Shown here one piece after another: positions 30,210 through 39,429 of a DNA stretch of 50,712 nt; positions within the stretch are counted from its first letter, which is position 1; the number at the start of each line of letters is the position of its first letter. Made by a program: the position numbers and the translations under genes. Source of the stretch: a virus; IMG/VR virus record IMGVR_UViG_3300009034_000055, positions 1 through 50,712 of that record. One strand, 5' to 3'. The notes beneath the pieces were generated by a model. It worked only from the letters and a program-made list of their open reading frames with translations, was not told the DNA's origin and did no database searches.

Positions 30210-30985
30210 TATATATCACCATCTATTATATCCACTAATTCATCTATATAGTCTGTATCTATTTGTTGATCTTTAGCAGAGAGCAGATTAAATATTGGAT
30301 GATAATCTTCTTTACTTCCCCATATACGAGTATCAGATCTACTATTATAATAATTACCAGCAGTGTCTACTAAAGTATAGCTACCAGTTTCTAATCCGCC
30401 AAATAATTGTTCTAACTGCGCTTCCCTCTGTGTAATCCAAGCTGGTATGTCTCCACCATGTTTAACCGATTGATTTTTTAGAATATCTATTAATGCCATA
30501 TGCTTAGACAAATACGCAATAATCGGAGGAAAACTATTAGTATTTGTTGGAAACGGTACAGTATATCGTATACCTAACCGAATATTAATAATACTATCCA
30601 TATCACTAATTCTATTCTGTATTTTTTTGTTTGTCAATCCGGATATGGTATCGATTGTAGGGTATAACTCTCGTACATTATTTGGCGTAGAGTACAGGCC
30701 AGACCAATCTGCATCAGTCCGAATAACTTCAAATAACCCGCGTTTTTTATAATCAGTAGAAAAAACACTAAAATTCCATTCATAATAATAATGCCCTCTA
30801 GAATCCGGCACAGTATACATTGAATAGTAATCGTATGCTGTGCCACTCTGGTTGGCTGTTGCAGAGCTGATTAATGTACCATCACCACTAGTACTATTGT
30901 ATACAGCCAACCAAGGCGTACTATCAGGAAAAACCGATAACGTCATTGTAAATTGTCTACTATCACCAGCTTCTATACGTTCCAT
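30209..30985 (-). CDS. Head-tail connector (gp36/DUF1320 type) with N-terminal beta domain
   Basis: A 258-residue protein. The N-terminal ~95 residues (MERIEAGDSRQFTMTLSVFPDSTPWLAVYNST...GHYYYEWNFSVFSTDYKKRGLFEVI) form an Ig-like beta domain found in some connector proteins. The second half (YSTPNNVRELYPTIDTISGLTNKKIQNRISDMDSIINIRLGIRYTVPFP...PPIIAYLSKHMALIDIL) matches the helical gp36/DUF1320 adaptor. It attaches the portal to the tail completion protein. GGGG about nine bases before the ATG. Confidence 0.68.
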   Translation of the reverse strand: MERIEAGDSRQFTMTLSVFPDSTPWLAVYNSTSGDGTLISSATANQSGTAYDYYSMYTVPDSRGHYYYEWNFSVFSTDYKKRGLFEVIRTDADWSGLYSTPNNVRELYPTIDTISGLTNKKIQNRISDMDSIINIRLGIRYTVPFPTNTNSFPPIIAYLSKHMALIDILKNQSVKHGGDIPAWITQREAQLEQLFGGLETGSYTLVDTAGNYYNSRSDTRIWGSKEDYHPIFNLLSAKDQQIDTDYIDELVDIIDGDI

Positions 30986-30988
30986 CTG

Positions 30989-31480
30989 CTAATTCCCCTT
31001 TACCCCCATCACAAATCCAATACTATTTTTAATGTCTGTGAACGCAAACACACTTACTCGTTCTAGTCCACGTCTACTTATTTGATCCGATAGTAGCACA
31101 ATTCCATTATCAATTATTTTTGCTAGTGCCTTTTTTATTTCATCGGCTGTATATACAGCATCACCATACACTTTAAAAGTAACTAAATATTGCTGATCTG
31201 TTAATCTCTCTATGCTATCAAAAAAAATCACTGTTCTTATTACTGATAGCTGAACAGTATCCGAAATATTAATACTACTAAATCTATTGTAAATTAATTG
31301 TTTTACTGGAGAATCTTGAATATTTAATATTGTATCTTCTAAATTCAAAAATAATAATTTCTCTGGTATACTATCTAATAGAGGAAGTAAAGTATCGTAT
31401 AAAATTGGTGTTCTAACGTAACTAGCCGGATAAAGCCTTTCGTCATTTGTTGGACTTGCTGGTCGTAATATACTACTCAT
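30989..31480 (-). CDS. Protein carrying the 'junction' module of the repeat adhesins
   Basis: A 163-residue protein. Residues 45-130 (EDTILNIQDSPVKQLIYNRFSSINISDTVQ...SVIRTVIFFDSIERLTDQQYLVTFKVYGDAVYTADEIKKALAKI) match the module that links kelch blocks to 18-residue repeats in the giant protein at 34519-37170. The N-terminus (RPASPTNDERLYPASYVRTPILYDTLL) and C-terminus (LERVSVFAFTDIKNSIGFVMGVKGN) are unlike anything I recognise. It is probably a virion adaptor onto which the repeat proteins or their domains are modelled. Weak ribosome site. Confidence 0.45.
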   Translation of the reverse strand: MSSILRPASPTNDERLYPASYVRTPILYDTLLPLLDSIPEKLLFLNLEDTILNIQDSPVKQLIYNRFSSINISDTVQLSVIRTVIFFDSIERLTDQQYLVTFKVYGDAVYTADEIKKALAKIIDNGIVLLSDQISRRGLERVSVFAFTDIKNSIGFVMGVKGN

Positions 31481-31493
31481 AATATTTTATTCT

Positions 31494-32168
31494 TTATACC
31501 GGTGAATTAGTTATCGTAAATTTTGCCCCCGCTATATCCGTATCACCACCGTAAACACCCTCATAATTAAATAATACTAACACTTTCGTTCCTTGCACAA
31601 AACCCAAACTATTAACTTCCCAAGCCCCATTAACTGTATTACTCTGTGTTGTTTGGTACTTCGTTGTTCTATCGTCCTTATTAAGTATATCAATATTACA
31701 TAATGTATTAGTTATTACATTTCCATTTTTATCTACACACGTGTCTGATAATGTCGAATATGGTTCTACAATCCAAATCTCAGTAGTATCTACATTTGCA
31801 TCTGTATACCCACCAAAACATAAAGCTGCGCTCGTAGTACCACAACCAGCTAAATAACCTTTAGCTTCATTTAAACTACTCGTGGTTGCCCATAAAGATC
31901 CGTCCCAAATCTCAGTAGTGGCTACACGTGCTCCTGTACTTCCACCAAAACATAAAGCTGCGCTCGTAGTACTACAGCCAGCTAAAAAACGCTTAGCTTC
32001 ATTTAAACTACTCGTAGTTGCCCACGAAGTACCATTCCATATCTCAGTAGTATCTACATTTGCATTTATATACCCACCAAAACATAAAGCTGCACTCGTA
32101 GTACCACAACCAGCTAAACCATATTTAGCTTCATTCAAATTACTCGTAGTTGCCCACGCTGCATCCAT
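31494..32168 (-). CDS. Three-blade kelch-like protein with shared C-terminal domain
   Basis: A 224-residue protein with three 44-residue units (WATTSSLNEAK--LAGCGTTSAALCFGGYT-A-V-TTEIW-G), each with the GG and W of kelch/galactose-oxidase blades. The rest (about 135-224: LSDTCVDKNGNVITNTLCNIDILNKDD...WEVNSLGFVQGTKVLVLFNYEG) is a beta domain also found at the end of the broken repeat gene upstream; it looks like a carboxypeptidase-regulatory/transthyretin-type fold. AAAGG seven bases before the ATG, with surrounding bases matching the start of the giant gene at 37170. Three blades are half a propeller, so it may dimerise. Confidence 0.65.
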   Translation of the reverse strand: MDAAWATTSNLNEAKYGLAGCGTTSAALCFGGYINANVDTTEIWNGTSWATTSSLNEAKRFLAGCSTTSAALCFGGSTGARVATTEIWDGSLWATTSSLNEAKGYLAGCGTTSAALCFGGYTDANVDTTEIWIVEPYSTLSDTCVDKNGNVITNTLCNIDILNKDDRTTKYQTTQSNTVNGAWEVNSLGFVQGTKVLVLFNYEGVYGGDTDIAGAKFTITNSPV

Positions 32169-32211
32169 AACAAACCTTTATGTCTACTTAGTACACATAA
32201 ATATTAATCCA

Positions 32212-34149
32212 TTAGGTAGGAGAATTTGTTATCATAAATTCCATGCCTGCTATATCCGTATCTTCCCCATAAGTACCTTCATAGCTAAATAACGCTAACA
32301 TTTTCGTGCCCTGTACAAAACCTAAACTACTAACTTCCCAAGTACCATCAGTCGTATTACTCTGTGTTGTTTGATATAATGTACCTAAATCGTCCTTATT
32401 AAATATATCAATATTACACAAAGCACTAATTATGGCATCACCATTCTTATCTGTACATATACCTGATAGTATCGAATAGACATCCACTACCGGTATAGAT
32501 AAATCATCAGACGTTAATATACTATCAGCAGTTATTTTTGACAATGCTTTTAATATACTATCAAATACAACTACATCGTCACTGTAAACTTTAAAATTGA
32601 TCTTGTGATATAAATCGGTTAATTTAACAAGATTATCAACTAGAACTACTACTTTTATTAACTTCGATTGCACACTATCAAATATAGCTATTTCATTAGT
32701 AAATATTTTTAATAAAGACTTCCTCGCTTTATCCGATACTAATATTTCGTCAATAAATACTTTTAATATCGTTTTTCTTATTGTGTCTGATATTGGTACT
32801 TCATCAGTAAGTACTTTATTAATAATTGTTTGTATTAGTGCTACTATGCTATCAGATAGATTTATACCATCAGCAAATACTTTTAACAACTCTTTCTTTA
32901 CAACATCAGATGTTAGAATTTCATCAGCAATTATTTTTAATGCGCATTTTCTTACCGTATCAGATACTAATATATTGTCAGTCATCGTTTTTAATAACGC
33001 TTTTCTTGCCGTATCAGATACTACTATATTATCAGTAAGCACTTTACTGATAATTATTTGTATTAGTGCTGTTATACTGTCAGATATACTAACGTTGTCA
33101 GTAAATACTTTTAGTAGCGCTTTTTTTGCCGTATCAGATATAACTATATTATCAGTAAGCACCTTACTAATAAGTATTTGTATTAGTGCTGTTATACTGT
33201 CAGATAGGTCTATATTATCAATAAATACTTTTAATAAGGCTTTTATTGACGTATCAGATATAACTATATCATCAGTAAATATTTTTAGTAGACTCTTCCC
33301 TATATTATCTGATACAGATACCTCATCAATAATTAATTTTAGTAGTGCTTTTCCTACACTATCAGATATACTAATGTTGTCAGTAAATACTTTTAGTAAG
33401 GCTTTTCCTACACTATCAGCTATACTAATGTTGTCAGTAAATACTTTTAATAACGCTTTTCTTGCCGTATCAGATACTACTATATTATCAGTAAGCACCT
33501 TACTGATAATCGTTTGGATGAGAACTATTATACTGTCAGATATACCAATATTATCAGTAATCGTTTTTAATAAACCCTTCCTTATATCATCAAATGTATG
33601 TACATTATCAGTAAATATTTTTAATAGCGCTTTTCTTACGCTATCAGATATAGTTATATCATCAGTAAATACTTTTAGTAAGGCTTTTCCTACACTATCA
33701 GATATACTAATGTTGTCAGTAAATACTTTTAGTAAGGCTTTTCCTACACTATCAGATATACTAATGTTGTCAGTAAGCACCTTACTAATAAGTATTTGTA
33801 TTAGTGCTGTTATACTGTCAGATATACTAACGTTGTCAGTGAATACTTTTAGTAGACTCTTCTTTGCATTATCTGATACAAATATTTCATCAATAAATAC
33901 TTTTAATACCGTTTTTCTTATTGTATCAAATGCGTGCACATCATCAGTAATTAATTTTAATAGTGCTTTCTTTGCGTCATCAGATGTACGTACATCATCA
34001 GTAATTAATTTTAATAGTGCTTTCTTTGCGTCATCAGATGTACGTACATCATCAGTAATTATTTTTAATGCCAATTTTTTTGCTGTATCAGATATGGTTA
34101 TATTGTCAGTAATCGCTTTTAATAGCGTTTTTCTTACTGTATCAGATAC
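32212..34149 (-). pseudogene. Repeat adhesin, third fragment (18-residue repeats plus C-terminal domain)
   Basis: Continuation of the giant repeat gene in another frame. It is open from the repeat edge at 34149 (VSDTVRKTLLKAITDN...) to 32212. About two dozen units of 18 residues (KALLKVFTDN-S-SDSV-) are followed by a degenerate junction module (SVQSKLIKVVVLVDNLVKLTDLYHKINFKVYSDDV) and the same C-terminal beta domain as the three-blade protein. The only in-frame start near its 5' end is a TTG without a ribosome site, so it is not an independent gene as it stands. The reading break lies at 34149/34150, the edge of the 119-bp repeat. Confidence 0.6.
34031..34149 (-). repeat. 119-bp direct repeat, copy 1
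   Basis: As far as I can see by eye, identical to 34408-34526. It encodes two to three 18-residue units. The break in reading frame lies exactly at its upper end. Confidence 0.85.
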
Positions 34150-34526
34150 GTAAATATTTTTAATAGTGCTTTCCCTATGCTATCAAATATACTGACATTG
34201 TCAGTGAATACTTTTAATAGGCTCTTCTTTATATTATCTAATATAAATATTTCATCGGTAAATACTTTTAGTAACGCTTTCCTTGTATTATCGAGTACTA
34301 ATATATTATCAGATAATACTTTACTAATAATCGTTTGGATTAGTGCTATTATACTATCAGACACTAATATTTCATCAATAATTGATTTTGATAGTACTTT
34401 TCTTGTATCATCAGATGTACGTACATCATCAGTAATTATTTTTAATGCCAATTTTTTTGCTGTATCAGATATGGTTATATTGTCAGTAATCGCTTTTAAT
34501 AGCGTTTTTCTTACTGTATCAGATAC
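34134..34526 (-). pseudogene. Repeat adhesin, second fragment (18-residue repeats)
   Basis: A segment of about 130 codons in its own frame between the two breaks, open from 34526 to a stop at 34134, made entirely of the 18-residue units (SDTVRKTLLKAITDNIT, KSIIDEILVSDSI, KALLKVFTDEIFILDNI). It has no plausible start or ribosome site. Relative to the first fragment it lies in the +1 frame and the third fragment lies in the -1 frame, so no single frameshift event would join all three. Confidence 0.6.
34408..34526 (-). repeat. 119-bp direct repeat, copy 2
   Basis: Partner of 34031-34149, with the other frame break at its upper end (34526/34527). Recombination between the copies would delete 377 bp. 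Confidence 0.85.
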
Positions 34527-37170
34527 TGTTAGTAAATACTTTTAGTAACTTTTTCTTTATATTATCTGATATAAATATTTCATTGGTAAATATTTTTAAT
34601 GCGGATTTTCTTACTGTATCAGATACATTAACGTTGTTAGTAAATACTTTTAGTAACTTTTTCTTTATATTATCTGATATAAATATTTCGTCAATAAATA
34701 CTTTTAGTAGCGCTTTTCTTGTGTCATCAGATATACTAACGTTATCAGTAAGTACTTTATTGATAATTGTTTGTATTAGCGTTACTATGCTATCAGATAA
34801 GTTTATATCATCAGTAAATACTTTTAATAGCTTCTTCTTTATATTGTCTAATGTAAATATTTCGTCAATAAATACTTTTAGTAGCGCTTTCCTTGCATCA
34901 TCAGATATACGTATATCATCAGTAAATATTTTTAATGTAAATTTTCTTGTCGTATCAGATGCTAATATTTCATCACTATATATTTTGCAATTAGTTGTAT
35001 AATATTGATCTGTTATCTCATTGATAGTATTGAACCTACGGCAAATTAATTGTTTTGTTGCAGAATCCAAAATATGGAGTAATGTATCTTCTAACTTAAT
35101 AAATGCAGGTACTATACCCCAAATTTCTGTTGTAGCAACAAAAGCACCCGTGTCTCCACCAAAACTCAACGCTGCGCTTGTTGTTCCACAACCTGCTAAT
35201 CCGTACCGTGCTTGATTTAGACTACTCGTTGTCGCCCATGTAGAACCATCCCAAATCTCTGTAGTTGCAAAATTATCGCCCGTACCCCCACCAAAACTCA
35301 ACGCTGCGCTTGTTGTTCCACAACCCGCTAAATAATACCGTTCTTGATTCAAACTACTCGTGGTTGCCCAAGTAGAACCATTCCAAATTTCTGTAGTTGC
35401 AACAAAAGCACCCGTATACCCGCCAAAACTCAACGCTGCGCTTGTTGTTCCACAACCTGCTAATCCAAATCGTGCTTGGTTTAGACTACTCGTGGTTGCC
35501 CATATAGAACCATCCCAAATTTCTGTTATAGCAACAATCGCTCCAGTATGCCCACCAAAGCTTAAAGCTGCGCTTGTTGTTCCACAACCCGCTATTCCAA
35601 ATCGTACTTCACTTAAACTACTCGTGGTTGCCCAAGTAGAACCATCCCAAATTTCAGTTGTGGCAACAGCGGCACCTGTATATCCTCCAAAACACAAAGC
35701 TGCGCTTGTTGTTCCACAACCCGCTAATGCTTGTCGTGCTTCATTCAAACTACTCGTGGTTGCCCAAGTAGAACCATCCCAAATTTCAGTTGTAACAACA
35801 GCAGCACCTGTATTTCCACCAAAACTCAACGCTGCGCTTGTTGTTCCACAACCCGCTAATACAAATCGTGCTTGATTCAGACTACTCGTAGTTGTCCAGG
35901 CCCTGCTTATAATCGTCTGTATTGTGCTTTTTATAATATCAGATATGATTATATCATCAGTAAATACTTTTAATAGTGCTTTTTCTACACTATCAGATAC
36001 AACTATATCATCAATAATTGATCTTAATAGCGCTTTTTCTACACTATCAGATACAACTATATCATCAATAATTGATCTTAATAGCGTTTTCCTTGTATCA
36101 TCAGATACTAATAAAATATTAATAAGTACTTTTGATAGTGTTTTTTTTGCTACATCGGATATCAAAATTATATCAGTTTGTGTTTTATAGTTAATTATAT
36201 AACGTTGATCAGTTAATTTACTAATATTATCAAGAAAAAGTAGAAATTTCAATAGATTGTATTTTTCTGTATCGGTAATACCGATACCACTAACTCTATT
36301 GTATGTCAATTGTTTCGTTGATAAATCTGTAATGTCGATTAATGTGTCCGTTACATTTTTTATTTGAGGTATATTATACCAAATTTCTGTTGTAGCAACA
36401 AAAGCACCTGTATTTCCACCAAAACTCAACGCTGCGCTTGTTGTTCCACAACCCGCTAAATAATACCGTTCTTGATTCAAACTACTCGTGGTTGCCCAAG
36501 TAGAACCATTCCAAATTTCTGTTGTAGCAACAGCAGCACCCGTGTCTCCACCAAAACACAAAGCTGCGCTTGTTGTTCCACAACCTGCTAATCCGTACCG
36601 TGCTTGATTTAGACTACTCGTTGTCGCCCATGTAGAACCATCCCAAATCTCTGTTATAGCAACAATCGCTCCAGTATGTCCGCCAAAACTCAACGCTGCG
36701 CTTGTTGTTCCACAACCTGCTAATACAAATCGTACTTCACTTAAACTACTCGTGGTTGCCCAAGTAGAACCATTCCAAATTTCTGTTGTAGCAACAAAAG
36801 CACCCGTGTCTCCACCAAAACACAAAGCTGCGCTTGTTGTTCCACAACCTGCTAATCCTTGTCGTGCTTCATTCAAACTACTCGTGGTTGCCCAAGTAGA
36901 ACCATTCCAAATTTCTGTAGTTGCAGCAGGAGCACCTGTATGTCCGCCAAAATTCAACGCTGCGCTTGTTGTTCCACAACCCGCTAATGTTTCTCGTGCT
37001 TCATTCAGACTACTCGTGGTTGCCCAAGTAGAACCATTCCAAATTTCTGTAGTTGCAGCAGGAGCACCCGTGTCTCCACCAAAACACAAAGCTGCGCTTG
37101 TTGTTCCACAACCCGCTAATACAAATCGTGCTTGATTCAGACTACTCGTAGTTGCCCATGCTAAACCCAT
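34519..37170 (-). CDS. Giant repeat adhesin, first fragment: two six-blade kelch blocks plus 18-residue repeats
   Basis: 883 residues. Order: six 44-residue kelch-like blades (about 5-268), a junction module (DTLIDITDLSTKQLTYNRVSGIGITD...LTDQRYIINYK), five 18-residue units, six more blades, a second junction module (DTLLHILDSATKQLICRRFNTINEITDQYY), then more 18-residue units until the frame ends at 34519. Six blades make a closed propeller. Blade differences sit at the same places (two residues before LAGCG, the residue before F-GG, and after GG), while TTSSLN, LAGCGTTSAAL and TTEIW are constant. Probably a tail or capsid fibre binding host or environmental glycans. AAAGG six bases before the ATG. 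The natural product was likely about 1,650 residues. Confidence 0.65.
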   Translation of the reverse strand: MGLAWATTSSLNQARFVLAGCGTTSAALCFGGDTGAPAATTEIWNGSTWATTSSLNEARETLAGCGTTSAALNFGGHTGAPAATTEIWNGSTWATTSSLNEARQGLAGCGTTSAALCFGGDTGAFVATTEIWNGSTWATTSSLSEVRFVLAGCGTTSAALSFGGHTGAIVAITEIWDGSTWATTSSLNQARYGLAGCGTTSAALCFGGDTGAAVATTEIWNGSTWATTSSLNQERYYLAGCGTTSAALSFGGNTGAFVATTEIWYNIPQIKNVTDTLIDITDLSTKQLTYNRVSGIGITDTEKYNLLKFLLFLDNISKLTDQRYIINYKTQTDIILISDVAKKTLSKVLINILLVSDDTRKTLLRSIIDDIVVSDSVEKALLRSIIDDIVVSDSVEKALLKVFTDDIIISDIIKSTIQTIISRAWTTTSSLNQARFVLAGCGTTSAALSFGGNTGAAVVTTEIWDGSTWATTSSLNEARQALAGCGTTSAALCFGGYTGAAVATTEIWDGSTWATTSSLSEVRFGIAGCGTTSAALSFGGHTGAIVAITEIWDGSIWATTSSLNQARFGLAGCGTTSAALSFGGYTGAFVATTEIWNGSTWATTSSLNQERYYLAGCGTTSAALSFGGGTGDNFATTEIWDGSTWATTSSLNQARYGLAGCGTTSAALSFGGDTGAFVATTEIWGIVPAFIKLEDTLLHILDSATKQLICRRFNTINEITDQYYTTNCKIYSDEILASDTTRKFTLKIFTDDIRISDDARKALLKVFIDEIFTLDNIKKKLLKVFTDDINLSDSIVTLIQTIINKVLTDNVSISDDTRKALLKVFIDEIFISDNIKKKLLKVFTNNVNVSDTVRKSALKIFTNEIFISDNIKKKLLKVFTNSI
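35107..35898 (-). repeat. Kelch block 2: six tandem 132-bp units
   Basis: Six near-identical 132-bp units, each one 44-residue blade. Several units match units of block 1 more closely than their neighbours, as expected after recombination between the blocks. Confidence 0.85.
36367..37158 (-). repeat. Kelch block 1: six tandem 132-bp units
   Basis: Six units of 132 bp from the tryptophan codon at 37158. The same unit is present three times in the smaller gene at 31494-32168. Confidence 0.85.
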
Positions 37171-37172
37171 AA

Positions 37173-38429
37173 TTAACCTTTATTTACATATTCTTTATAC
37201 CCATAAAATATATTTTTTTCTTTATCTACATGCATACATTGTATTGATGTATCTAATATAGATTTTAAACCGTCTACACAAGAAAATTGTTGTCCAAAAT
37301 AAGTATCTTCTGTGATTTGTATTTTTCCTGCAATTTCTATTGTTTTATACCAAGGAAATGAGATTTTCGAAAATATATCGGTTTTTATTAACGTACATCC
37401 AGAACACATTACAATCGGATTTTCTATAAGGTCGCCAATTTTAAAGTTTACGCGAATCGGTCTACCATTTTTTTCCACCATAGAACATGATTCTAGTGGG
37501 TAATATTTTCTATAATAAAACCCCCCTGCCATATCATACCCTTGTTTAATATGCTCCATTAATTTACATAGTGCGTCAGAAGGTAATACTACATCATCAT
37601 CTACAAAAAATATATAATCAAACCCATTTTCTAATGCCTTTTTCACAGCAAAATTACGTCCATCGGCAACAGAAAAGCCATACGGCTGTTCCATCACAAC
37701 GGACATTGCTGCTGGAAATTGTACTTTTGAAAAATCTGTGACATTAGTACATTCTTTAGTTCTATGTAATGCAACAATTAAAATTTTTTCAGTATTCTTA
37801 TTCAATATAATTTTTGCTACTGGATCGTCCACATTTTCTTTTGTATCGTAATTGATTTGGTTACTATTACCACCTACACCATCTTTTATACTATATTTTT
37901 CAGGATGATGTAATTGAAAATCTGTGTCCCCATACTTTAATTGTGTGTGTAATGCCATTATAATTTTTTCCCACTCTCGTATCTCTCTAGTACGTTCTTG
38001 TGCTGTTTTTTGTTGAAGCGTATTATGATATACTTTTCTATCTTTGATATTCTTAAGAGTTTTTAACTTTAGTTCTGCCCTCCTTTTATTTGCCCCCTCA
38101 TCAAGACCAGCAATGTAAGCTTCTACTCCATTTATATCAAGTAACAATCCTTCAATTTCATTGTTTAACTGTTTATTGTCAAAACTAAGTTCAATTAACG
38201 CCTGTACATGTACAGCCTGTTCCCCAATTGCCTGCCAATATTTAGAATCTACTGTAGGCAAAACAGCATCACTTAATACACTATTTTCCATTTCGTAGTT
38301 CGAACGAAATAAAGATCTAGTAGCAAAACGATGCTCAAATTTCGTTTTTTGCGCCTGTAAAAAATCAATATCCGATGAACTAATAAGAGTTTTATCCTTA
38401 AATAATTCTGGTACTCCAATTACATCCAT
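37173..38429 (-). CDS. GT2-like glycosyltransferase with long coiled N-terminal domain
   Basis: 418 residues. Residues 1-190 are mostly helical and charged (FKDKTLISSSDIDFLQAQKTKFEHRFATRS...IEGLLLDINGVEAYIAGLDEGANKRRAELKLKTLKNIKDRKVYHNTLQQK), resembling a structural or oligomerisation segment. From about 215 a GT-A fold begins: ILIVALHRTKE, AMSVVMEQPYGFSVADGRNFAVKKALENGFDYIFFVDDDVVLP with the metal-binding DDD, then GGFYYRKYYP and EDTYFGQQ. It would transfer a sugar from a nucleotide donor. It lies between fibre-like genes and the adhesins, so the virion or its fibres are likely acceptors (inference). Confidence 0.72.
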   Translation of the reverse strand: MDVIGVPELFKDKTLISSSDIDFLQAQKTKFEHRFATRSLFRSNYEMENSVLSDAVLPTVDSKYWQAIGEQAVHVQALIELSFDNKQLNNEIEGLLLDINGVEAYIAGLDEGANKRRAELKLKTLKNIKDRKVYHNTLQQKTAQERTREIREWEKIIMALHTQLKYGDTDFQLHHPEKYSIKDGVGGNSNQINYDTKENVDDPVAKIILNKNTEKILIVALHRTKECTNVTDFSKVQFPAAMSVVMEQPYGFSVADGRNFAVKKALENGFDYIFFVDDDVVLPSDALCKLMEHIKQGYDMAGGFYYRKYYPLESCSMVEKNGRPIRVNFKIGDLIENPIVMCSGCTLIKTDIFSKISFPWYKTIEIAGKIQITEDTYFGQQFSCVDGLKSILDTSIQCMHVDKEKNIFYGYKEYVNKG

Positions 38430-38487
38430 AATTTTGCTTGCTCCTCTTGTAATACTAATAGTGCTTGCTCCTCTACTTCCACCTTAA

Positions 38488-38841
38488 TTATATTTTATTA
38501 TCGACCCACGTTTGTCCACTATTAATATCAAATGGTTGTGATATTAATGTATGTGTAAAACCAAATTCACATACAACCTCCTTTACAATTTCCGCTGGAT
38601 ACATACTCTGCCCAATAGTATTCAGTTCTTCTATTGTGCTCTCATATACTTTCCCCACATTATTACTTTTCCAGTTATCAATGTCACTATCAGGACCATT
38701 AAGTTCCATTAAATTTGTATACCTTGCTGTATACTGCCCCGATGCTTTTATTTTACATGTAACAGTTTGTGGTAACACTGTTGTGCAATTCTCAGCACCG
38801 GCAACACTTGTCGAACTTTGGAATACAAAATACCTACTCAT
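38488..38841 (-). CDS. Small structural-type protein, unknown
   Basis: 117 residues, beta-rich and low in charge: YFVFQSSTSVAGAENCTTVLPQTVTCKIKASGQYTARYTNLMELNGP, later EVVCEFGFTHTLISQPFDIN. No catalytic motif. AGAGGTG eight bases before the ATG, two bases after the upstream gene's stop. The context of fibre genes suggests a virion or fibre accessory protein. Confidence 0.55.
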   Translation of the reverse strand: MSRYFVFQSSTSVAGAENCTTVLPQTVTCKIKASGQYTARYTNLMELNGPDSDIDNWKSNNVGKVYESTIEELNTIGQSMYPAEIVKEVVCEFGFTHTLISQPFDINSGQTWVDNKI

Positions 38842-38843
38842 AA

Positions 38844-39296
38844 TTATGCACCTCTACTACCTAATGTTGTCTCAACTGTAAGATGCAAATAATCGCTACT
38901 ACCCAAAGTTCCTAATGTACTTTGCAGTCGCTGAAACATCGTTCCACTTGTCGTCTCATTAAACACCCCCGCCTCTGTCAACGCTACAGATGTAACAGAA
39001 TCAGTATCGCCAGCAAATGTTGCAACCGTGATCCAGACATTTTCAGACGCTTGTGATGTAGCCATAGCATTTCGTGCAACCTCACCTACCAATGCTTCCT
39101 GATTCAACGACGCCGCTGTAGTACCTGTCCCAACCGCAATATGAGCCATCGCAGACCCAGGAGACGTTGTTAGGTACGTAGCCAACCAATCCATACCCAC
39201 ATCAACTACTAAATTTTTAGCTTCTGAATATTCCTCAGAACCATCAGCCCTTATAATCCGTGTTTTCCAAACTGCTTTAATCGGTAATTTATCCAT
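38844..39296 (-). CDS. Tail-fibre/appendage-type structural protein
   Basis: 150 residues with a pattern common in phage appendage proteins: WKTRIIRADGSEEYSEAKNLVVDVGMDWLATYL, then MAHIAVGTGTTAASLNQEALVGEVAR, a variable strand region (TVATFAGDTDSVTSVALTEAGVFN) and a final LHLTVETTLGS strand. The 'IAVGTGTTAA...L..E' step is frequent in small tail proteins. AAGGAG about nine bases before the ATG. Confidence 0.62.
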   Translation of the reverse strand: MDKLPIKAVWKTRIIRADGSEEYSEAKNLVVDVGMDWLATYLTTSPGSAMAHIAVGTGTTAASLNQEALVGEVARNAMATSQASENVWITVATFAGDTDSVTSVALTEAGVFNETTSGTMFQRLQSTLGTLGSSDYLHLTVETTLGSRGA

Positions 39297-39429
39297 TACT
39301 CTTTCTCCTTACTAAATTATTATTAATATACTCCATTTCCACCCTTGTAAAACCTCTCACCCCCTGCCCTGGCACACCTTATCTAAATACAAACTTTAGT
39401 TTACCAGATAAATTTATACCACACTTAAT

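Noticed and set aside
32783-34153. A 456-codon plus-strand open frame across the 18-residue repeats
   Set aside because: It is the mirror of the minus-strand repeat coding region: a 54-bp repeat without stops on one strand stays open on the other. Composition is low-complexity and there is no ribosome site.
34074-34451. Independent genes starting MALKIITDDVRTSDD at 34074 and 34451
   Set aside because: Both 'starts' are TTG inside the 119-bp repeat with no ribosome site, and the frames are open further upstream to the repeat edge. They are fragments of one broken gene.
35360-37135. Plus-strand open frames over the kelch blocks (units like SQISVVATKAPV)
   Set aside because: Same cause: in-phase 132-bp repeats. 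All neighbours and the only start with a ribosome site are on the minus strand.
31494-37170. Diversity-generating retroelement acting on the kelch repeats
   Set aside because: No reverse transcriptase, template repeat or adenine-biased variable copy is seen in the window; recombination among repeats explains the variation better.
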